A DNA stretch of 64,000 bases from Elysia chlorotica. Lineage: Eukaryota > Mollusca > Gastropoda > Plakobranchidae. Below the pieces are notes generated by a model. It was given only the letters and a program-made list of their open reading frames with translations, made no database searches and had not been told where the DNA came from. Below, piece after piece: positions 56,201-64,000 of the stretch (position 1 is its first letter; the number at the start of each line of letters is the position of its first letter). The stretch lies in NCBI GenBank assembly GCA_003991915.1, contig RQTK01000083.1, forward strand, positions 112,207 through 176,206, in the 5' to 3' direction. Made by a program: the position numbers and the translations under genes.

Positions 56201-59200
56201 TGTAAACAACTCCAACATTCTTCACAGCATCGTCCATCTCCCGACGCTGTCTGGAGACAAAGGTCACACAATAAAAAAATAGGATATCCATTGATAAATT
56301 ATGCATTATAAAAGAATATAATTATAAATAAAACAAAATAATATATATTTACAATATTAAAATTATAGTACATGTAATATCTGAACCAAACCTGGAAGCA
56401 ATAAAACCTACTAATAATATTCAAAACCCTGAATTGCAGAAGAAGCGGCAGAAAATGTTAAAACTTCAATTGCCCATATGTATTTGTCCGAATCCGCCCC
56501 CTATGGATTGGTTCGGTGTCATTATAATGTGACCAGCTGAGACAGTAGTCCAGGTTTCCCAGCACTGTCTCTGTGCAGCAAATTAAATTGTCATATGTTA
56601 GTCTTAGGGCCTGTCCACAATAAACTCATCCTTCGCAAAAGTGATTCAAAGCTTAATGTTTCTGTCACAGAAAACCTATGCCACCCCTCACTTGTCCAAC
56701 AGGTGTTGCAGATCCTGGTCCCAGTGCCAGATGACTTGCTCCATGCCCAGCGAGTACTCCTGATTCAGATTTAGCAGCGTCTAAAGAGCCGGCAAGTGGA
56801 TCAGCCACTAATAAAAACAACTTGCCAAACAGCCAAAAAAAGTATCAGGATGAGCCAGTGTGTAAGGAGGACAACCAGGAGCGTTGCGGACAGACGCCAA
56901 AACACAGTCAAATTACATGATCATATCTACCTTCTTTAGAGGAAAGAATATTGTGCTGTTTTCGCCTCAGAACTCAACGCCTTCCCCTCTAATATCATTT
57001 GAACAGACTCAATCCAGAGCACACACCACTGTGTCCATTGTGTGAGGAGAATTTGGAAACTGTGGAACACACACTGTTCCAACGCACTAGTCTTAACTAA
57101 CTCAGACAACAGTTCCTTCCTTCTAGACTTGACCAGAAAAACACTTTATATTCAACATCAACACAGCTACAAAAAGCTGCTGCCTCTTTCATGGCTCTAA
57201 GCAAAAGAGCAGAAGTCCAGAGACCACTGAACTGAACAACAACAACAACCTGCAACCCACCAACTTCACAATGGTGGTCCAAAGCTTAGTGTAGCTGTAA
57301 CAAAAGATCTTAGTATACCTGTAACAAAAGATCTTAGTTTATCTGTAACAAAAGATCTTAGTGTATCTGTAACAAAAGATCTTAGTATACCTGTAACAAA
57401 AGATCTTAGTGTACCTGTAACAGAAGATCTTAGTGTATCTGTAACAAAAGATCTTAGTGTATCTGTAACAAAAGATCTTGGCGTATCTGTAACAAAAGAT
57501 CTTGGTGTATCTGTAACAAAAGATCTTAGTGTATCTATAACAAAAGATCTTAGTGTATCTGTAACAAAAGATCCAGGCCACACAAATCCCTCACTTGTCT
57601 AGCAGGTGCTGCAGGTCCTGATCCCTGCGTCGGATGACTTGCTCCACGCCCAGAGAATACTCATGCTCCAGATTTAGCAGCGTCTCCAGCGCAGGGGAGT
57701 GAATCAGCGTGTGGTAGACCTCGCCAAACTTCTCGTCCTTGCTCAGCTCGTAAGGCTTGGCGTACATCTTCAGCTCCTGAAAGTATTGTGAAAAAAAAAA
57801 ATGTATTTATTATATTTTAAAAAGGCTTGATTAAAAAAAAATATATGAGGTTGCTGCATTTGGTTTTACCTCCTGAAAATAATGTGAAAAGAACACAAAC
57901 CCAAAAAACAAAACAAAAAGACTCTAAAAACCAAACAAGAGTGTTACATGTTAAGATATCCAATGATGATTTAGTTTAAATGTTTCAGTTGGAAAGTCAA
58001 CTAGTCAACTCATGAATATTTGCCTCTGCTCTGGGGACAATGTCATTGATGTTTGTTAGAATTTACTGTCAAAACAAATCAGTTGCAACAGCTTTCATTG
58101 TTTGTATCATTCTTTACCACGATAAAATAATAAAGATAAATATTTGCCTTAGAAATTCTTAGAATGTAATACAACGGCCTGTCTGAACTACAAAATAAAA
58201 AAGTAAACAGTTCACTGATATAATATCATAACAAATTAACAATCTTGATAACATAAACACTTCTTGTTTTTTTCTTATATAAAATAGCAACGACAACCCT
58301 AAAAAAATTGTTTTGAAGCAAAATAGATGATAGGTACATTTGATAAATATGAGAAAACAACTAAAAAAAATCAGAAAGAAATCTTTAAAAAAAAAAAGAG
58401 AAACTTAATGTCAAATTGCTATAGAACTCACATTGTTATAAACAGAGAGCCAGTTTTGAATCAAGTCATCCTCAGAAACGGAGCCATTTTTCACATTCAA
58501 GATGGCTTCATCTGCATTCTGGTCGTGCAACAAGCAAGTCTCCTTGTTAACAAACTCTGACAGTTTTCTCTCCAGATCTGGATATGAAATACAACATCAT
58601 AAAACATTATCAACAGAGTATGCACAATAATTTATGTCTTAAAGTGGCAAAAGATGTACTCTCAAACCTCTACAAAGTGTTTCTAAAAGTAATCTATTTT
58701 AAAAAAAGGTGGATATTTCACATGTTGTACAAGATCTGATGACATTCCTTCAGAGTGATTACTGCTGAGATTAAGTTGATTTAACATTGCAAAACAAAAC
58801 AAAATTATACAAATGGCTATCCTTTAGGATAATAACCGTAACCAAAAAGGAAAGAGAAACATGACACTAAGACTAATGTTAAAAAAAAAACACCCACAAA
58901 TCATGAATTGGATGCAGTAGTACTGCTTTTACTAAACAAGTCAAATACTTCTGACACGAGACAACTGGGAAACATTTTTTTGTTTTTTTGTTGTTCTACC
59001 TTTTAAAAAAATTACACTCTTTACAGTCACATAAAAAGTCTAAAGCAATCCTTAACATGAAGACCATAAGTTAAAAGCTTAATTAATTCCAAGCTTCTTA
59101 ACCAAGCTTCCAACACCAATCAAACTTTAATCTAAGCATGTTTAAAAAAATAATTATGACCTACCATCTTCTATAAAGCATGGAAGGTTGTGTGCTCGGA

Positions 59201-59324
59201 CAAGTCTTGCAACAAATTCTCTGAAGGAAATACTTATCGGGATTGTTATAGGCACTGTAAGCTTGGACTGTGTTGTCTTTGTCTCGAATGTGTAGACAAA
59301 ATCTTTCTCAACTGTATGGGGCAT
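49054..59324 (-). CDS. FERRY3: C12orf4 / FERRY3 homologue (DUF2362), complete
   Basis: C12orf4 is subunit Fy-3 of the FERRY complex, a Rab5 effector that links mRNAs and ribosomes to early endosomes. Coding exons in transcript order: 59324-59165, 58577-58432, 57776-57595, 56250-56151, 55558-55434, 54716-54619, 54187-54124, 53648-53527, 53087-52891, 50611-50378, 49664-49539, 49143-49054. Phases agree and the sum is 1644 nt, 547 residues, close to the human 552. Landmarks: [42 protein letters not shown], a charged helical stretch [70 protein letters not shown] and a C-terminal [21 protein letters not shown] Ser-rich insert ([12 protein letters not shown]) lies near residue 390. An acceptor (ATTATAG) just upstream of the ATG shows a separate 5' UTR exon. 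The family call is from memory, not a search. Confidence 0.9.
50008..50093. repeat. Short inverted-repeat (MITE-like) element
   Basis: Begins GGGCCATAAGTACAAGGTTG. The far end reversed reads GGGCTGTTAGTACAGCGTTG. It is an ~86-bp imperfect palindrome in C12orf4 intron 11... i.e. the intron between exons at 50378 and 49664. Related ends are seen at 9012 and 11219. Confidence 0.65.
50624..50785 (-). repeat. ~31-bp tandem repeat abutting the C12orf4 exon 10 acceptor
   Basis: GAGACAAGACACACA units at 50661, 50691, 50721 and 50753 (plus-strand reading), with a degraded one at 50624. On the coding strand they supply TTTTTTGTGTGTCTTGTCTC pyrimidine-rich sequence up to 12 bases from the acceptor at 50612. 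Confidence 0.85.
50762..51890. repeat. Segmental tandem duplication in C12orf4 intron 9
   Basis: 50775-50930 (AGTTCACTAGACAGACACAA...ATATGGACTATA) is repeated at 51535-51690. 51277-51450 (CATTGCCAGCTG...TCCATAGCTGTTTACC) is repeated at 51705-51860. The unit is about 750 bp, and the second copy lacks roughly 340 bp of internal sequence. Confidence 0.8.
52560..52897 (-). repeat. ~31-bp minisatellite seeded by the C12orf4 exon 9 splice donor
   Basis: Exon 9 ends GAGGACAAG|GTCAGGGTC at 52891/52890. About ten units follow into the intron. Most keep ACAAGGTCAGGGTC or GGTCAGGGT and share GTTAGACTTTTT or TTTAGACATTT between. They return at steps of about 31 bases down to 52599. Confidence 0.88.
53147..53368. 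repeat. (CAA)n microsatellite with 148-N gap
   Basis: At least 24 CAA units to 53220, then N from 53221 to 53368. It lies in C12orf4 intron 8, about 60 bases before exon 9. Confidence 0.95.
54124..54187 (-). CDS. FERRY3: C12orf4 exon 7, with a GC 5' splice site
   Basis: Encodes [20 protein letters not shown] and two bases of the next codon. The only donor that keeps the frame into exon 8 (T|GGT GTG GTG ATC) is CAA|GCATAA at 54124/54123. No in-phase GT is present, so this is a GC-AG intron unless the assembly has an error here. Confidence 0.75.
55660..56060. repeat. Imperfect ~270-bp-spaced duplication in C12orf4 intron 4
   Basis: 55665-55800 (TTCTTCAGACTACT...TGACTGAAAGATTTAGTA-type order: AATATCTTAACAAT, TCTGGATTT, ACTGAAAGATTTAGTA) is echoed at 55935-56045. 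Confidence 0.6.
56495..56640 (+). mobile_element. tRNA-derived SINE tail fragment
   Basis: ATTGGTTCGGTGTCATTATA, ATGTGACCAGCTGAGACAGT, AATTGTCATATGTTAGTCTT and GGGCCTGTCCACAATAAA follow the family order. Confidence 0.65.
56650..56800 (-). pseudogene. Duplicated C12orf4 exon 3 with an in-frame stop
   Basis: The minus strand reads [20 protein letters not shown] then LQHLLDK and the same GACAA|GTGAGG donor as the real exon 3 (57776-57595; [19 protein letters not shown]). The conserved GAG of ALETLL is TAG here. The upstream third of the exon is not preserved. The duplicated unit also includes one unit of the adjacent 24-bp satellite. Confidence 0.85.
56870..57250 (+). pseudogene. LINE ORF2 C-terminal fragment
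   Basis: The plus strand reads [40 protein letters not shown] and [15 protein letters not shown], with stops between. Next come [15 protein letters not shown] and [15 protein letters not shown]. The CPLC-x-E-x-ETVEH-x-LF motif is the terminal Cys/His segment of many Jockey/CR1-like LINEs. It separates the decayed exon copy from the 24-bp satellite. Confidence 0.7.
57283..57577. repeat. 24-bp minisatellite after the C12orf4 exon 3 donor
   Basis: About 12 units of AAAAGATCTTAGTGTATCTG then TAAC, with an exact 24-bp step (57302, 57326, and so on to 57566). On the coding strand each unit contains TCTTTTGTTACAG|AT, a plausible acceptor core. The array begins 18 bases from the exon 3 donor. Because 24 is a multiple of three it leaves reading frames open in several frames. 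Confidence 0.92.
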
Positions 59325-60479
59325 CTTGTCCTATAATTTGATAAAATATATGTTTATGAGCTTTTGTTTTGTTTTTATTTTCTCACAAAAACTTGTAAAC
59401 ACAAATTATAATTTAAGTCTGCTTCCATTCGCTCTGATACAGACTTTTTTTAACGTTTTTTTTGTTTAACCCTTTTAGATTTATCCCGGCCTAACCCGGC
59501 CGAAATTAGGCCAGAGCCTTGTGTTTATCCTCGCCCATAATGGCCCTGCTCAACAGCCCTTATTTTTGTTTGTTTAGAAAACAACTTCACTCCCACACAA
59601 GCACACATACTCTCTCTCTCTCTGATCCTTTTCCCCCTCATTTTTTATGCCATGCTTTTGTAAGTCAGTGTAATCAAGAACAAAATAACTGTAAAAATCT
59701 CTATCTCATGCTAAGGGTCAAGCGTATAATCTAGATCTGGCTCTCGGCATAGCATACTACATAATGTACTACTAAAATCTAGTACATAGCCGAGAGCGGA
59801 GCACTGGTAGCATCGCCCAGTATACTCAAGCCAGTCGGCAGTAGGCCCTCATATTGTAGGTGTTTACGCCGACCAAGCAGCTTTGTTTCAGATAGCCTCT
59901 GTTTAGACCCATCCAGTATATGTTTAAATTAAATTCCATGATCTTGATCAATAGATCATATCTAGTCTAGATAGATCTAGATCTATACTAAACCTGGATT
60001 AGTTATAGAATCAATATCTAGAAAGAGAAAATAGATCCAACTTATGGGCCCAACGACCTGATAGCCGAAATTCATTAGGCCTAAGTTTACGTTAAGCTCT
60101 AGATCTAGGATAGAATGCACAAACAAGACATAGATCTAGCTTATGTATCCTTGTAAAAATATAGATCTAGGCCTAAGATTAAGAAGGCATACGTCTACGA
60201 GACGTACGCTCCGTCATGGTTGCGCATTCTGTTCTAGATCTAGAATCTAAATCTCATAATGAAATAACATACTTTGATACGATCTTAAAATCAAAATAAT
60301 TCCTTTAAATAATACAGATACGTGTAAATCAATTAATATAATATATACATATTTATATTAATAATTATAATGCTTTTGGAGATTGGTTTGATATTGATGT
60401 TGGGAGCCAAATCGAAACTACTCCTACTTTGTGTTTACACGGAAGTGGGCGTGTTCACTCAATCCATCTTGGTTCGTGA
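59325..60479 (-). other. C12orf4 upstream region: 5' UTR intron and likely first exon
   Basis: The acceptor at 59331 shows that transcription starts further right. The stretch includes GATCTAG-rich sequence (many AGATCTAG copies, 59730-60250) and a short CT run at 59611-59624. No first exon can be fixed. Confidence 0.4.
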
Positions 60480-60490
60480 ATGACGGGAAA
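60425..60490. promoter_or_regulatory. Candidate divergent promoter of C12orf4
   Basis: CGGAAGTG at 60440-60447 is a strong ETS-type site and CCATCTTGG at 60464-60472 is YY1-like. A GC-rich, CG-containing stretch runs on to about 60700. The same ETS plus YY1 pairing is found upstream of CLEC16A. Confidence 0.45.
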
Positions 60491-60689
60491 TACGACGAAA
60501 GGCGAGAGAGGCCAATGCCACAGATTGGACCAAAAAGGGCGAGTGGGAGCAAGAGAGAGGGGTGGGGGTAATAAGTGGGTCATGTTGAGATGGAGGAAAG
60601 TCGGTCACCCGCGGGCAAGCACAGACCTCGGATTGGGTCGGTCGGTGAGGTCTAGTTCGGAAGATGAATGTAGCCAACGCAGCTGAACT

Positions 60690-61030
60690 GTGTACCTATT
60701 GTTTAGGTTTATTTTCGAGTTTCTCTACGTGTACCAACTTATATTAAATATTTTAAATGGAGACCAATTGGGAGCGTGAAATGGAGAACTTGATCGTGAA
60801 CTACTTTGAGGACACACTACCTACAAATTGGCCTTTCTAGCCTAGAGTTTGCTTCAATGCAAAACTGGGTCAGCAGTTTCGTCAAAAGAGGGTATCGCTT
60901 GTTTCAGCGCGGCTAGAAAGTTAGTTTTGGCCCAACCTTCATGGGCGCGTTATTGGCAAGGAAATGGCCAAATAATTCTTCCGAAGTATTCTTACAATGC
61001 CTTAACTGTATTGGATTTTAGAATTTACTG
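60690..61030 (+). other. Candidate first exon of a divergent plus-strand transcript
   Basis: Sequence to the right of the ETS/YY1 cluster stays above background GC and ends in TTTACTG|GTGAGTAC at 61030/61031, a strong donor. A short ORF starts at the ATG at 60757 (METNWERE...). No conserved protein was recognised, so it could be a 5' UTR exon or a non-coding RNA. Confidence 0.25.
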
Positions 61031-63240
61031 GTGAGTACATTGATGTTATATACAATGTTTATTGCCGGTTAAAATAATTAATTATTTTCGCGTGCTCTTT
61101 TTTGTTACGTCCCCTTTTATTATTATTATTTATTACTATTATGTCGTAAGAGATCTAGCGCAGAAGTGTGAGATCTTGATCTAGATGTCTACATTTTTAT
61201 GTTACGGTTAGTTTTTACATGGGTCATTAAGACGGCATGCTATGTTTTCCTGTTACACAACCTCATGGTCCTAAATATTAAAAAAAAAGGCTATCTTAGT
61301 CAACAGAGGATTAGTTTTGATATGTTATTTGTTGTTGTTGTTTTTTTTTTTACTGGCCTGTGTTTTACCGTTGAGATTTAATTGTACGAACATATAGATC
61401 TAGAGAACTAGATATCTACGTAGTCTACCCTTATTTCTTATTTCATTGTTTGTCTTTTTTGCGGTCTGTGGTATTTTTATCGAGTTTTGTTTATATTTCA
61501 ATTTTAAATACTGTCACCTTTAAAACATTCATATCTGAAATATTTTTATTTCACTGAATAAGATCAATAAAATCATTTCAGTCGTAAATGAATTTATCAC
61601 GTTCTTTTACTGTTAGATTATGTCTATGTCCAATCTAAATAACCTGAAAACCTGGGCCAATATTGTTCTGTTGTTGTTTTTTTTTCTTTTAATTTATTTC
61701 ATCAAATAGATTTAGGTGAGAGGTTATTAAGTGTTATAGACCACTAGGAAGATCGAAGGGAAGGCCGAAAAAAATCTGCATATACCTATATACATAAAAT
61801 AGATCCAGACCAAGGATACCAGATATTTCAGATAGCCTCGATTCAGAGAGAAACCATGGAAAAAATAGGCCTATTATTCTTCCTTGCTGACTAGTCTATC
61901 AAAGTGGCAGAAAGCAGGTCCACCGATTTGAGTTTGTTTGCATGCCCTCCTTGTTTCAAACGGATAAAACAATCATTTTAAAATTACTTTTGTATGACCT
62001 CGTTTTCCAATCAACCTTGATTCCATCGACCACTTAGGCTCTAAGGTCAGTTGTCCGACCCACCGACCGACACACAGAAACACTCAAAGCCATTGGTCAA
62101 TCGCGCGCTTTCGTACCTGTCGGAGTTACACAGGTATGTCGCCGTAGCGAGCGACCAGGCGCTGCGAATTATTGTGCCAGTGGAAACAGTACTGCTGGAG
62201 AGCTGCCCCGCTGACCTTGGCTGGTCAGTCTTGACAGTGAGATTACCCTCGCCCACTTATTTCACCTGACCTTCTGGGGGGCCACTTTGGGTCACCGCGG
62301 CCTACTTTGTGGCAGCCAATCATCGTGCACGTTTCCTTTACGTCATACCTCGTTCGTTTAAGCTCAGTCACGACTGAAGTGAACATAATTTAACTTGTTC
62401 TTATAATGATTAATTTCTGTATTGAAATTAGGTTTTCCTCTCCCCTAACTTCAGCAACAGGTTGCATAGTTGCTATGTACGTACTAGGTAATGAATTTTC
62501 CATGTGCACTTTACCGATTCTATCCATTGTTCACAGTTGATGTAACTCGCTCTCTTTAGAAAAGGGAGAAATTCGCCATTATAAAACATATATATTTATA
62601 TTCGACAGTTGATAGATATTTTGAATTACATAAAAATCGAAATATCCCAAGGTCTAATCTAGTTTTTGAAGATAGTTCCATTACAATTTTTATTTTATTT
62701 TACTTGCTTCTGACACAAAATCAGCTACAAACTGTCTTTTAGGGAAAACAACCATCGTTGGATTTACTGTAAAATTACCCATTGGTCCACAAATGTATCC
62801 TTATCACTTATGGGCAGGAAAAAAAAACACAAACAAGAAAAAAAAAACACAATGGTGAACATAGCTAGCTATGATGCCAGTATGCCAAGGCCAATACTTA
62901 TAATTATAAAAGTTTCATGTGATATATAATGACCTGTCGCGTAAGCTGACGGTTTTGATTGTCAGAGATGTGTGTAATCATCCCCATGTCCCTCTCAAAT
63001 CGATATGTCAGTGTAAAAGCAAAATTAACGATTTAACATGCATTCTAATTGCCTGCGGAAAGCGATAGTCAACTCGGCATTTGTATGCTTAATTTAATGT
63101 TATCGAATTATACGGAATGATGTTTGACGTGTGTGCCGTTAGGTTAGAAACGTCTCGTCTAAAAATAACCATAACTAGCTTTTATATTGTTGTTGCTAGT
63201 TTACTTAAAGCGTGCTGACACACATGTAACGTCGCCTAAT
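61031..63240. other. Intergenic or intronic, no gene recognised
   Basis: AT-rich with a GC-richer patch at about 62040-62340. Short ORFs on both strands of that patch show no familiar domain. Confidence 0.5.
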
Positions 63241-63350
63241 CTCCCCCTGTCTGTCTGTTTGTCTGTCTGTCTCTCTCTCTCGCTCTCTCTCCCTCTCTCT
63301 CTCTCTCGCTCTCTCTCTCTCTTTCTCTATCTCTCCATCTCATTCCGTCT
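63240..63350. repeat. CT-rich microsatellite region
   Basis: CTGT units followed by interrupted (CT)n. Confidence 0.85.
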
Positions 63351-63451
63351 CTCTTCAATCCCCTCCCTATCTTTGTGTCTCTGCCTGTCCTAGCCACCTT
63401 CTCTGACTTTCTTATTCCATCTATATTTGTCTGTTTTATTTTCTCCCTCCT

Positions 63452-63705
63452 GGGCGAACTGGCTCATGTGGTAGAGTATTGGTCTCCAGATCCGGAGGTT
63501 AGGTACGCTGTTCGAATCCCTCGATCTGCAGATGTATTTGTCCAAAATCGTCTTCTGTAACTGGTTGGGTCGGTGTCAGTGTAATGTGCCCAACTGAGAC
63601 AGGAGTCATGATATTCCCGCCTTGTCTCGTTTGTGGCAGACGTCAGTTTTGGGACCCGTCCACAGTATAGCCTATATAGTGCTAACGTTGGACCTTGACG
63701 TGTCA
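63452..63705 (+). mobile_element. Full-length tRNA-derived SINE
   Basis: A tRNA-like head has A box TGGCTCATGTGG at 63460-63471 and B box GTTCGAATCC at 63510-63519, the internal RNA polymerase III promoter. The body follows: GGTCGGTGTCAGTGTAATGT, GACAGGAGTCATGATATTCC, GTTTTGGGACCCGTCCACAG, ATATAGTGCTAACGTTGGAC. It is the best reference copy of the family in this window. Confidence 0.85.
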
Positions 63706-63910
63706 ATAAGGGTAATCGATCACCCTTTCTCTCTATTCACTGTCTATCTAAATCGAACCCTCTCCAATGATGATACTTTTCAATTACGGCAGATATGAAT
63801 TGTTGTATTTGTAATTTAAAAAAGGTTTAATCAACATGAGCACATGTAATGTCTGTCGGAACTACAGCTTCGTGTGGTAATACTCGAGATCTGTTGAGGA
63901 CATACTTTAC

Positions 63911-64000
63911 TGGTTCTTCTTCTTCTTCTTCTTCTTCTTCTTCTTCTTCTTCTTCTTCTTCTTCTTCTTCTTCTTCTTCTTCTTCTTCTTCTTCTTCTTC
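63911..64000. repeat. (TTC)n microsatellite at the right edge
   Basis: About 29 uninterrupted TTC units run to the last base, so the array may continue beyond the window. Confidence 0.95.

Noticed and set aside
57266-57583. Minus-strand ORFs with repeats such as SFVTDTLR
   Set aside because: They arise from the 24-bp satellite, whose period is a multiple of three, and lie in a C12orf4 intron.
62047-62269. Opposed short ORFs in a GC-richer patch as a gene
   Set aside because: No splice signals in agreement, no recognised domain, and both strands are equally open.
63452-63530. A functional tRNA gene
   Set aside because: The A and B boxes are present, but the sequence continues into the SINE body found in ten other copies, and a proper cloverleaf with an acceptor stem was not seen.

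Overview
The window is nuclear DNA from an animal, most likely a mollusc and probably a gastropod. Introns are long and AT-rich with GT-AG borders, tRNA-derived SINEs are scattered throughout, AG, CT, CAA and TTC microsatellites are abundant, and three recognisable metazoan genes are present. The species assignment is an inference. Two runs of N (9769-10300 and 53221-53368) are assembly gaps inside simple repeats.

Layout. (1) 376-7196, minus strand: the first nine coding exons (334 codons) of VPS35L, the long subunit of the Retriever/Commander endosomal recycling complex. The gene runs off the left edge. (2) 7.2-10.9 kb: a head-to-head intergenic region of about 3.9 kb with a SINE tail, a decayed LINE reverse transcriptase, (GA)n and a gap. 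(3) 11059-39095, plus strand: a complete CLEC16A (ema) gene. I reconstruct 23 coding exons whose splice phases all agree, giving 4659 nt and 1552 residues. The conserved part is followed by a 681-residue low-complexity C-terminal tail in one exon. (4) 39.1-49.05 kb: the CLEC16A 3' region and a convergent intergenic stretch without a recognisable gene. (5) 49054-59324, minus strand: a complete C12orf4/FERRY3 gene (DUF2362) in 12 coding exons, 1644 nt and 547 residues, with one GC-AG intron. (6) 59.3-64 kb: the upstream region of C12orf4 with a likely divergent promoter near 60.45 kb, then repeats and a full tRNA-derived SINE.

All three genes work on endosomes: Retriever cargo recycling, CLEC16A/ema endolysosomal and mitophagy control, and the Rab5 effector FERRY. 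This is a neighbourhood observation, not evidence of co-regulation.

The most unusual structural signal is that many tandem repeats sit exactly at exon-intron borders. In CLEC16A introns 7 and 19 and in C12orf4 intron 9 the repeat unit is a copy of the 5' splice site itself, so each intron starts with an array of decoy donors. In CLEC16A intron 17 the unit resembles the 3' splice site. A SINE inserted into the 5' splice site of CLEC16A exon 8 duplicated the donor as its 12-bp target site. These look like a shared mutational process at splice junctions.
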